Part shown: piece after piece, positions 24,893 to 36,200 of the stretch
Layout of the letters: each line of letters starts with the position of its first letter
Numbering within the stretch: position 1 is the first letter of the stretch
Assembly (NCBI RefSeq): GCF_004027225.2
Contig: NC_044289.2
Location: forward strand, 4,081,761-4,145,760
Direction: 5' to 3'
DNA length: 64,000 nt
From: Strigops habroptila
Taxonomy: Eukaryota > Chordata > Aves > Psittaciformes > Psittacidae
The notes under the pieces: model-generated
Seen by the model: only the letters and a program-made list of their open reading frames with translations
Databases searched by the model: none
What the model was told of the DNA's origin: nothing
Made by a program: the position numbers and the translations under genes

Positions 24893-25770
24893 GCACAAAC
24901 CCACATAGTGGGAGAACAACCACTTGTCAAACAGAAAGCTACAGAAAATTATATTCTGCTACTCAGGCAACATGGGACTAACCTTTACTATGGCAAAACC
25001 AAACCGAAAATAGAAAAGCAAGCATTTCGGAAGCTGGTGTAGCTTTGCAGTTTGTTGTCCATACAGCTGGACTGGCAGTTCTTGTGCAGCTGCAGTTTGC
25101 TGTTAAACATCTGTCGTCTTCAATTCTTTCTCAAAGCTTGGCCTCTCATTTGCTTGGATACTCCTTTATTAGTTTGGTAATCTGGAATAAGCCTCTCGGA
25201 AACCAATGAGCAGAGAGGCAGAACAGATAGCTGGGGAAATGTCATTTAAATGATTAACAGGTAAGTTCTAATGAATCGTAGCCATCAGCATCACACTCTT
25301 GACTTTCAGAGCTTTCCTGATGTTTCTATTTCTGCACCTCTTCCACTAAATACAATCGTGTGCGGTTTTGCCTGACTACAGCAGAACATCCCATGCAATT
25401 CGTGACAAACCTTGTCCTGTTTTCAGCAGCAGCAGCAGTTTTGAATGTCTGCTTTTTCTTCTTGCTTACAGTCATAGGTGACCAAGTTTCCCTGACGAGC
25501 AGGCCCATGATTGACACAAACCAAGGATCATGGCAGGACACAATGCTTGGTGACCCAGAGTCACTAATGACACACAGTATGAACCAGAAATGCCCCACTC
25601 CCAATGTAAATTATAAATGTTTCTCCTTCTTCAGACCATTTCTGGTGATAGAAATACTGCTGCTTTGATTAAATCTTTGTTCCAGGCAAAGACTGTTCTA
25701 TCTGTTCTGTTCTAATTGTTTCTGTTGTATCCCATGGGATAAAGCCCTGGAGGGAAGAGATGCCTAAGAA

Positions 25771-27445
25771 AGCTGGTTAATAATCAAGGATCATCCCCTC
25801 CGAGCTCAGAAACGATGCATCCCAGCAAAGAGGAATTCAGGCAAGAATAGAAGGAAGCCTGCATGGATGAACATGGAGCTCCTGGACAAACTCCAACGTG
25901 AGAAGGAAGCCTACAGAGTGTGGAAGCAAGAACAGCAGCCTGGGAGGAATTAAGAGAATTGTCTGAGCAGCCAGGGATCAGGTTGGGAAAGTTAAAGCCC
26001 TGACAGAATTAAATCTGGTCAGAGCCAGGCACCAAGAAAAGCTTCTACAAGTATGTTGGTGATAAAAGGAAGACAGGGAAAACATAGGTCCCCTCTGAAA
26101 GGGAACAGGAGTCCTGGTTACCTGGCACATGGAGACTGATGTCATCTTCTTTATGCAAGGCGTTTGACACTGTCCTGTGTGACATCCTTTACACTGGAGA
26201 GACATGGATTGGATGGATGGACCACTCAGTGGAAAAGGAATTGGCTGGATGGTTCCAAGTTGTGGTCAATGTCTTGATGTCAAGTGGAGACCAGTGATGA
26301 GTGGTGTCCCTCAGGTGTTGCACAGGTTTAGCATCTTTCTTGTCGACACGGACAGGGGCATCGAGCAATGTTTGATCCTCAGCAAGTTTACTGATGACAC
26401 TGAGGCATGTGATGCAGTTGACACACTGGAGGGATGTGATCCAGAGGGACCTGGACAGGCTGGAGAGGTGGGACCATGAGAAAGAACCTCAGGCCAAGTG
26501 CAAAGTCCTGCACCTGGGTTGGGGCAATCCCAGGCACAGCAAAAGGCTGGGCAGAGACTGAATTGAGCAGCCCTGAGGAGAAGGACGTGGGGGTGTTGGA
26601 TGAGGAGAAGCTCCCCATGACCCAGCTTCAGTGTGCACTTGAGCCCAGAACCTTCCTGTGTGCTGGGCTGCACCCCCAGAGCGTGAGCAGCAGGTCAGGG
26701 AGGGGATCCTGCCCCTCTGCTGTGCTCTGGGGAGACCCCCCCCTGCAGCCCTGATCCAGCTCTGGGGCAACAGCACAAGAGGGACGTGGAGCTGTTGGAG
26801 CAAGGCCAGAGGAGGCCCCGGAGCTGCTGCGAGGGCTGGAGCAGCTCTGCTCTGGAGCCAGGCTGAGAGAGCTGGGCTGGGGCAGCCTGGAGAAGAGAAG
26901 GCTCCTCAAGGGGAGACCTTAGAGCAGCTCCAGTGCCTGAAGGGGCTCCAGGAAACCTGGAGAGGGGCTTTGGACAAGGGCCTGTAGGGACAGGACAAGG
27001 GGAATGGCTTTAACCTGCCAGAGGGGAGACTGAGATGAGCTCTTAGGCAGCTCTTCCCTGTGAGGGTGCTGAGGCGCTGGCACAGGGTGCCCAGAGAGGC
27101 TGTGGCTGCCCCATCCCTGGCAGTGTTCAAGGCCAGGTTGGACACAGGGGCTTGGAGCAACCTGCTCTAGTGGAAGGTGTCCCTGCCCCTGGCAGGGGTT
27201 GGAGAAGAAGCACTGGAATGGGTTGCCCAGGGAGGTTGTGGATGCTCCATCCCTGGCGGTGTTCAAGGCCAGGTTGGACAGAGCCTTGAACCACGTGGTT
27301 TAGGGCAAGGTGTCCCTGCCCATGGCAGGGGGGTTGGAACTAGATGATCTTAAGGTCCTTTCCAACCCTTACGATTCTATGATTCTATGATTCTAAGATG
27401 GTCTTTAAGGTCCCTACCAACCCAAAACATTCTGTTCTATGGAAT
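25771..27445 (+). mobile_element. Composite CR1 LINE with internal deletion and stacked 3' tails
   Basis: The element begins in the CR1 ORF2 region between endonuclease and reverse transcriptase (gcatcccagcaaagaggaat; ctgcatggatgaacatgg; gcagccagggatcaggttg). Around 26140-26165 it jumps to the reverse transcriptase motif for K-A-F-D-T-V (gcaaggcgtttgacactgtc), so several hundred bases of the reverse transcriptase domain are missing. It then runs through a region matching the ORF2 end (ggcatcgagcaatgtttgat, then tttactgatgacact) to the 3'UTR. The 3' end is doubled: one CR1 tail lies at about 27110-27200, a second at about 27205-27395, and a third short tail at 27396-27445. It is dead; no frame is open through the reverse transcriptase part. 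Confidence 0.85.
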
Positions 27446-27564
27446 CAGTAAAGTTCAGGCTGACTGACAGCAAAACGACTTCCGTATAGTTCTCCTAGGA
27501 TCTCCTGTGACAAGCCTCAGATTTTCTTTTGCATGTTCTGGGCTGGAAAACATGAACGGAACAG

Positions 27565-27597
27565 ACCTATGATTCTATTTCTATGATTCTATGATGC
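27565..27597. repeat. Short (TATGATTC)n repeat of CR1-tail type
   Basis: The sequence cctatgattctatttctatg followed by attctatgatg is made of the terminal CR1 octamer. It lies 120 bp beyond the composite CR1 and may be its separated tail or a remnant of another copy. Confidence 0.6.
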
Positions 27598-29610
27598 GCC
27601 ACAGCTTCAATTACTTAGACAAGGTGTACAAGCACTCTGGCCATGGCAGAAGCCATGGAGAGGAGCAACACAGTTGCATCACTATGCTCTTTGTTAGCTC
27701 CCAAGCTCCTCCCCAACCATTCAAACAGGGATTCCATTCTGTTCTGTGCTTCAGTACCTAAAAAAAACATAACCTGGCTCCCCCATCTCCGTCAGTACCA
27801 CACAGCCAATCTTCAGCTCACAAACCACAGAGGAACACAGTTCTGTCTGCCTCCAAATACATGCCTGCACACAGGCCCAAGGCAGACAAAGCTACCACCT
27901 CACTCTGTTGAGGATTCCAGCCTTAGCTGCTTACTTCCATCCCACTTAAGCACAAAACTCTATTGCCTCTGAACACACAACTGCACTTCAAACTTACACC
28001 ACCCTTACAAGCAGCAAGAAGTGTTTGTGTTCACACCACACTTGTGGCAGATTATATCCACTCTGAATGTGGGCTGGAAGGAGATTTAAAAGCATTAAAA
28101 CTAAATCAACTCTGCTCCTTAAACACAGAACTTCTCATGCATCAGTGAGGTTATTCCACATCATTAAGTCTACAGTTCAAGATGCTGCACTCAAATACTA
28201 GTCATCCAAACCTTCAGGATTTCATGCAGACCCAAAAACTATCTATAAGAGACACCTACAAAGCTCTCTTGTGAGCCAGGAGAGCTCACAGGTCACGGGG
28301 TTGAACATTTATTCATTTATTAACTTCACCTTTTTGATCCATATATACTGAAATCAAACTTTTTATTTAATGCACTAAAATAGAGCATGGCCATACTTTT
28401 TAAGGTATGTTAAAGGTATCTGACCCAGGAAAAAGCAAGCACTTATAAACAGAAAGCATCATTGTCCTCAGCTACTTTCAGTGTGTCCCAACAAGAAGTC
28501 ACCAAAATGAAAAGGCAACTAGCACTTCTCCAAAAGGTTTTACTTCCAACAGGAGAATGCCTATTTGCTAGAGAAAAAACAAGAATACAACAATAATGTT
28601 ACAAGAGGCACTGATCCTGGCTTTATTCACTTAAAGATACATCCAACATTAGTTATAGCTCACTTGAAATTCAAAATGCTTTTAAGAAACCAACCATAAA
28701 TCCTTGATTTTTGCCTTACAGTGCTGTCAGGTTTTCAAATAGCAAGTAGGTGACTTCCCAGCAAGACTGTGTTCTGTATTAACATACATACAAAGATTAA
28801 AACTTGGTAGAAACCCTTCAGTTTCTGATATTGGATAAAATGCATTCAGCATGATGACCGTTTTCTCTGGGGAGGCTACTCTGCTTACCTGCAGGGATGG
28901 GTGCCTGGGGTCCTGAGCTACTACACCATATCCTTGGCAATTTGAATGAAAACTGTCCCACTCAGGGTACTCAAGAGGGACTTTCCTCCCCAGTTTCATC
29001 TTTGTACTTGGCAGCTGTAACAGAATCTCTACAGCACTAGGAAAAAAACTAGTTAGGACAGCACTGGCCATGTCCCCTAGAAGTACTGATACTGGCTGCA
29101 AGCAAAGAGAAGTGCACGTTAGGAGCAAGAAGCATAATGTGTTAGTTTAGAACTCAAACTACTTGGCAGTATCTTCTGTAAACTCAAGATTTATGTAAGA
29201 CAGTGTGTTGCAGCCATCATAAAATGATGTTACTGACATTTAAGTTTTTTTGCTGCATTTAGTTAGATTCTTTTTAAAGTGAAGAGTGCAGGACTTAAGA
29301 AATAGAAACATTTCTTCTCTAGTAGAAATTGCAAAATCGGGTACTATGACACTACGAAAGCTTACAGTACAGTTCATCAATTCTATGTTAAAATTCAGCA
29401 TCAATATGGTGTCCGAACTATCTCAGAGCTACATTCTGCCTGATTAAGCAGTTATCAACAAGTCCTGATGTCACTTTTTGTGCAAAATGCATTCCCTATA
29501 AATGTGGCTATAAAAGCATGAGCAGTTCTCTCATGTTGGTGTATCACCCCTCTGATTTTCTGTGTCTGGTTTCTCTGTTTGATGATAGCCTAAACTAAAA
29601 ATAAGCTTGT

Positions 29611-30050
29611 TGTGTAAAAGCAAAATAACCTTTATTTTAAACTTTATTCTGGGTCTTGGACATAGTTCAGTGACATGATCTGCAGAACACCACGCCAACC
29701 ATTCCCATGAGCTGTTTAAAAGAGGAAACTGAAGGAAAAACCCAAATCATAGACACTCACTGTTATAGTATCTTTAATTTATCTTGTGTTTTACAGAACT
29801 CCGAATGGATTAAAAAGCACCTCCTTTCCCATCACATTCCTTACAGTTGGTAAAATATATTCAATGAGCAAATGTATGTGAACAGCTTGAGGATCTGCAT
29901 CTTGCAAGGATTTCACAGATCAATCAAAAGCCAAATTTCTTGTAGTTTTTACAATCTTGTTTTAACACAATGGTAAATCCATTCCGATTGTAAACCTGTC
30001 CAGTCATATCTCCCCAGAACACTTTGCAAAATCCAGTGTTGATTAGCAAA
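29611..30050 (-). other. EIF2S2: EIF2S2 3'UTR, proximal form
   Basis: The stretch from the stop codon to the first canonical poly(A) signals is AT-rich and continuous with the last exon. More AATAAA hexamers further on (plus 28622, 28318 and 28310) would allow a 3'UTR about 1.5-1.8 kb long. The real end is not decided by sequence alone. Confidence 0.55.
29631..29648 (-). terminator. EIF2S2: EIF2S2 polyadenylation signals (two AATAAA)
   Basis: On the minus strand AATAAA occurs at plus 29643-29648 and again at 29631-29636. They are the first canonical hexamers in this cluster, about 405-420 bases after the stop codon, followed by a T/G-containing stretch. Confidence 0.6.
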
Positions 30051-30226
30051 CTAGTTAGCTTTGGCACGGAGCTGTGCTCTCTTGCCTGTGACAGCCTGGA
30101 AACCAGTTTTGATGCTGGCGACGGAGCAGCGAGAGTGGCAGGTCTCACACTGCAAGAAATATAATCTGGTGTCCTTCTGTAGGATTGTGTCTGGTGACCG
30201 ACACGTATGACAGGTGACATACTCCT
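30051..30226 (-). CDS. EIF2S2: EIF2S2 coding exon 9: C4 zinc ribbon and stop
   Basis: The 176-bp coding part encodes [20 protein letters not shown] then [20 protein letters not shown] and the tail [17 protein letters not shown], followed by TAG. CHTC and CETC form the C-x2-C-x17-C-x2-C zinc ribbon; mutations of the matching yeast SUI3 ribbon alter start-codon selection. Confidence 0.98.
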
Positions 30227-33200
30227 CTGCAGAAAAGGAATTAAGTGGAAGTTAAAAGATCATGCATTATCAGCAGACAAGTCACCACTTCTTCAGCCTT
30301 CAGTTTAACAGTTGTCTTGAAATGCTGTTCAAGCGCATTGCCTAACTTACAAGTGGCTTACTGTGAAAACCACAGAGGCTGAGGCAAACTAAAAACTCCC
30401 TTTAGTTCCCAGGTTACTAAAGGCTAGGTTTCAGATGGAACATTATGAACTGACACTGGTGCTTTAAAAACAACAATCACTAGTTAAGACTTCCCACTGG
30501 TGTTCTGTAACTTCCTCTGCTGAAACAGCAACTCTGGAACAGAGAGAGCACTAAACAAGTACATTTTGTTACATACAATCTGTACTACTTTGACCAGCAG
30601 TCTGTGAAAGGCACAATGTATTTGTTAATTAGTATGTACAACAGACTAAAATCAAATTAAACAAATAAGACAAAATTAACATTAAAATTAACAATTTCTG
30701 TTTTCCATAGTCCTCAAAGCCAAGAAATGAAAATCAGAAGCAAACCAACCATTCCCAAATGCTTTTACTGTTTTTTTTCCTTGGTAGGTTTTAGTGCTGG
30801 GACAGAGTATGACCTATGTGCTTATGATAACCAGGGTAGAACCACCTGTGCTTGCATTATTCCATTATAAAGCTGCAGCAAAGTTGTAGCTTCTTAGCAC
30901 AGAACCTCCATAGCATTCACACACTCGTGGGCCATACATGGGCCACTGGTCATCAAAAAGGCTCAGAGAAATCAGTAGTGGATAAGGGAGTTCTACTTAC
31001 TGATATATCTTCTCAAGACATTTTCTATCTGTTTTTGCTGGAATCTTCCTTTGATTACAAGTTGGTTGTTACCATCTATTGAGCCACTAATTTGAAAGAA
31101 AAATCAATTACTTGATTTGCAGAAGATGTCAAGCATTAATCAAGTCATGAAGCAAGTTTAAAACAACACAAAGCAAGATAATGATCCATTCTTCAAGGTA
31201 AAAATAAGCCAGAATTACTTTGGTGGAAAAATGCAACATTCTGAAGGCACTTAAAAGCCTACAGGAAGTTTTGCCCAAGCATAACTCTCACTGCAGTAAA
31301 AGAAAACGCCAGCAGCGATCAGCCTCATAGCTAAGCTACCAAATCAGAAGAGCTTTACAGAACTGGGAATTAATACCTGCTTATCTCATAGAAGTGACCA
31401 AGACGACTCCCAGGTAAGGTTAATATGAATAGTAAGACCCTCTTCTAGCCATTTGGATGTAGTAAGTGCAATGTTTTTTCACATTATGGTTTCTAAGTTT
31501 TTAAATCATCTGGAGCTGAAGGGACTCCAAAGCCCAATCAAATGGGCATTTGTTATACACACATTGCAATTAGACTCCTTGATTCTCTGTGTCTACATAT
31601 AACAACATTGTAGTCTACAACAGAGCAATGACTATACAACCAGAAAGCACACCACGACAGCATGAGATCTTCAATAAACTTTTATGCTAAGACAGGTGGA
31701 TTTAACTGCAGCATTAGACAGAATAACTAGTAACAGGCCCACAAGACCCACCGTTAGGAAGTCAGGCATTCCCTCTTCCCTAGCTACCCATCTTCTGCCT
31801 GAGGTTGAAACGAGCCACAGAGCCATCCTCAACAACTGTGACAAACAGCTCTGCTATCACAGCATCTTTGAGAAAGGTCCCAAAGAGGGAATTCAAAGCC
31901 TTATCCAGACTGTTCCTTGGGACTTAACAGTTTGCCTCTGTACCTCTTCCCTAAGACGGTATCTCTTCAATCACCCAGCAGAGCATCTAAGTGCAGGGAA
32001 GAAAAGCCTGACGTTCAAGCACATATAGAGACCTAAACCCAAGACAATGTCAATCATGGTGCCCTTGCTTCCAACATGCACAAGCACATACACAGCCCAG
32101 TAGCCTTACCTTGTACCCAATTCTGCCAACAAAAATGCCAGGAGATGTTTTGGCTGACGATGTAATCTAAAAATAAAGTAGGACTATGTTTAACCTTTCC
32201 CCTCCAGAGAAATTTGGTATTTATACAGGACTGGCAGGCTAAAATGATCTTAAATTATCAAATTTAAAAGCGGGCAGTGCCAGAGGGCCTGCACCAAAGA
32301 GCATAGGCAGACAATGACTGAGAAAGCTGAACAGTCCACAAAAAAAAACCCCAAAAAGCAAACTCACAATTACAGTAACTATTGAAAGTAAGTTTTCTAT
32401 TTGAGATTTTTCCATTTTTATTCTCCAGTCCCCCCTGCCATTCCCTGAAACAAGTACTACTAGCTACCATTAAAAATTCACTTTAGTGTCCTACCCAGAT
32501 CCTCAGTATGATCTATTTCATCAGGACTGTTTTCTAGCACACTTACAAAACAAAACCAGTATGCATTCTCATAAGTGCCCACAAAGAATAGAACTGCCTT
32601 CAAAAGAAATAATTAAGACATAGAAAGCACCGCAGAAAACCGGGGGGGGGGGGGGGGGGGGGCAGAATACTGATCTCCATAGCATTTACCAAGAGAAAAG
32701 TATTTGGAGCCAGCTCAAATCAAAGAATTTTCCCCACCCTCTTGCCCAAGACTTGCAAATAAGTATCCCTGGTGATCCAGCTACACTTTATAGAAGAGGC
32801 AGTGAACTCACGAAAGGTTTAGTTTCAGTCCATGAGGCCCATGTAGCAAGTCTACCATTTTCATAATTTAAGTATAAAATAAGAAATTATCTCAATAAAC
32901 CATTTTCATAAATAGCTTCTCACAGAGAAATGCAGAGGCAATAAGCAGTACGATTGAAATTACTGTGAGCTTACACCTGGTTTGCCATTCTTTGACCAGA
33001 AGACATGCACTCAACACAACAGCCAACAGCATGGAAAAGTGCATTTATCTGCTACTCCTGGGAGTAAAAGGGGAAACTTACAATTTGCAGATATCTGTAA
33101 AGTTGACAAAAGATGTTTTCTTGGTCCCTACTCTTACAACCTGCGGAGGCTTCATGACAAATTTCCGCTTTTCTCCAGCTACCATATCCGGGTTTTTTTC

Positions 33201-36200
33201 CCGCATGATGTTAAATACTCTATTGAGCAGCTGCCAAAAGAGGGATTCACATCAAGATGAGTATCTTGTAGTTCTCAAATCAAGTACATCACTTCTAAGA
33301 AAACCCACCTGAAACAGTGTTCACAATGAGTATTAGACTGTCTTTGCCCATTAGCATTTCCCCACGTGCTTTCTAACGCATGCTTCAAAACGTACTGATA
33401 AATGCAAACCATAAAAGCTGTTTTCCCAAGTGCTTATTCCATATCTACAAGTACCTCAGCCTATTTGCAGACGTGTTTTAACTATCACTAATATTGCCCT
33501 ATACAAAAGTTAATTGTGATATGAGCTTCTGACTACAAGTCCTTTAAGTTAGGAATAGGACATATGAGCATAAGGCTCTACTCTACTGCTGCACATCAAT
33601 GTGGAAGAGACTTTTGAACAGTACCTCATCGTATGTGTAGTCTCTTTCTGAGCCTGCCCATGCAGGTCCTGACTGAAGGCTAAAAGAAATTCCATCATCT
33701 TTTTTGCTATCTTCATCCTCAAAAGCTGTAAAAGAAAGTTGTTTGGGATTCATTAAGAAGAAAAGAAAGAAGAAAAGAAACATTATTTAACCTCCCGCTA
33801 ACACCATTTCTAAAGGTACATCGAAGATTCCACTACAATGTGGACACAAGTCTTCTCCGTCTGCCTCCAAGGGACACCAGCAGTTATGGAAAATTTATAC
33901 AGTGCTTTTATAGATAATTTTTCTGATAAATGTAGTGGGTATAGGTAACAAAACAAATTTGGAAACAAAAAAGGCACTTGAACAGACCTTATCCACCTAC
34001 AACATGGACTGTAGTTCACTTTCAACATCTTGTTGAGGTGGATTACACTTTTACCTTCATCCTTCTCCATTATCTCATCTTCATCTGGAAACTTCACATT
34101 CTTCTTCTTCTTCTTTTTATTGCCCAGCATGATATCAAGGTCATCTTCAGGTTCTACTGCCTCTGGCACATCTCCTTCAATTTTCAAGTCCTGCAAAGAA
34201 ACAGTACCACTATAGTTCACGGTATTAAACAAAAATCTCCATTGTACAGCACTAGAAAAAATGCTAGCAGCACACTATATTAGATGAGTACTAGTAATAT
34301 CCACCACAATCCCGACACTACTGCACTACTGCCATGAAGCAGGGCTAGATTTTTATCTTCTGGTCTAACTTTTGGCAGGCCAACAAGGTCATGCTATACT
34401 TACCTAGAGGCATCAGCCATTTTAGGGCATAAGAGAACAAAACACCCTACATGCCAGGCAGTAAGGTAAGGCACAGCTGTGCTACTACCTGCAGCTATTT
34501 CAACTTGTTACCACAATATAGAGAACCTAGAGCAAGTACTTTGTCTGTCTGGAGCAGATCAGAGGGACATTTTCTTCCCCAAAAGGCAGACTCTAAAGAG
34601 GTTTACATATAACAGTTCTCTGTCCTCGTGCTCTCTGGGCTTGCCAATTACTCTGACACGTGGTACAAAAACACAACCTGGAATAAAACTTTGGGAAGAG
34701 TACAAGTATCTCACACACCTCCTGGAACACAGAACAGTTGCTAATAATTTCTAAAGAAAATACCAGAGTAAAAACAGATTTCTTAGCAGATATATACCCT
34801 TTATTTAAACAGCTGGCCTTTAGAGGACTATTCTGCACATGGCTTCTAAAACCCATTTACTTCTCTCACCTGAAAAACAACTAACCTTGATGCTAGTCAA
34901 CACTTACTACAGATGGCAGAATTATTTGCTCATTGTGCAGATCAGTTAGGTTTTTTCACTCCCTGCAGAAGCAACATGTTCAGCAGAACCTACTACACAG
35001 AGAAAACTAAGTTTCATCATTAACTGCACTAAGACACAATGACAGACTCAGAACAGATCCTGCACTGCCAATCCTGAAAAAATGAAAGCAAGAAAGTTTT
35101 CAGCCATAGAAGAGATGGCCTAGTTATGTAAACAAACCTTTACACCTTCTTCTGCTTCATCTATATCGAATATCTTTTTTGTTTTTTTCTTCTTTTTCTT
35201 TTGATTGAAGAAGTTTAAATCGTCCAGGTCATCTGTTGCATCTAAAAAACCCAAAGGATTGCCAAAAGAAGTGTAACTGAAGGAACAGTTCAGGCATTAA
35301 GGTTTCTAATTTACATCCAAATGTTCAAAACATTACAGTAAGACATAAGCAATGGTCTGCAGCCCTTACAGATATCCTTCAGGTTTTAAAGAGGTCATTC
35401 CCCTCTACCCCCAAATACCTCAATTTTACAGTTTCTGCATCTGCTAATTGTATTTTCTTATTTTTTTTGTAAAGTGCTTAATCTTTCTTTCTTGCTGTAC
35501 AAGAGAAACCGGTCACTTGACATTATAGTACAGAAACTTGAAAGAAAAGGAAACTGTAGGAAGAAAGTACAGTTTCTTTGATCTACTGTTGGAGCCAATT
35601 TTACCAACAAACTGGATTTAAGTTAACAGCAATTCCTGAATCAGGTCATCTTGAAATGACATTGGCCTCAATTTAAAAAGCAAGGTTATATCCACAATCA
35701 CAAGCTTATTTTCTCAAAGATTCCAAAGAACACTAGCTATTCACAGTTGTCTAATAACCAGAAACCCTTTTAACCATATTTCTGTCATCTACACTACTGC
35801 TCAACTGTTCAAATGAAAAACCACTGTAATTGTGGAATTACTGCAACTACTGCATGTGGAAGATTTAAAGCTTCATGGTAACTATTTTAGGGATTCTCTT
35901 TTCACTGCCTCACTCAAAAAAGTGTTTTGAGTCAGGACAGTGGAATTTTCATAAGGCACTGGTAGTTTGCTGGATGCCTGTGAGCATGATTTCAGTCAGG
36001 AAAGAAATACACCCTCCAAATAGGCAGCAGGGTATTTATTACTCAAGCCTCTAAAAACTACAACCCCAGCATTATACACTGTGATGCCAAATGCTTGAAT
36101 TGGGGCTCGTCGTGTCAAAATACAGAAGCACTACTTTCGAGACTTTATCTATGTGGATTCACTTTACCTTTCTTCCTGCTGTCTTCTTCGTCTGCTTCAA

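Larger units (their letters stand above)
19213..29610. other. Intergenic region between convergent 3' ends of RALY and EIF2S2
   Basis: RALY (plus) and EIF2S2 (minus) end towards each other about 10.4 kb apart. Between them I find an imperfect CA-type microsatellite near 20682-20712, a CR1 tail at 23183-23331 and a composite CR1 at 25771-27445. No coding exon or RNA gene is recognised. Several AATAAA hexamers occur on both strands. Confidence 0.7.

Noticed and set aside
24430..24981. 183-codon open frame with a hydrophobic leucine-rich stretch
   Set aside because: The hydrophobic part comes from a low-complexity ttctacttctac tract, no family is recognised, and the end overlaps a probable old LINE relic.
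26311..27266. Overlapping open frames on both strands
   Set aside because: They fall in the CR1 element, in its GC-rich 3' region, and do not match the reverse transcriptase frame over any length.
33978..34283. Open frame opposite EIF2S2 exon 4
   Set aside because: It is the antisense shadow of the lysine block and acidic codons; the EIF2S2 reading is conserved.
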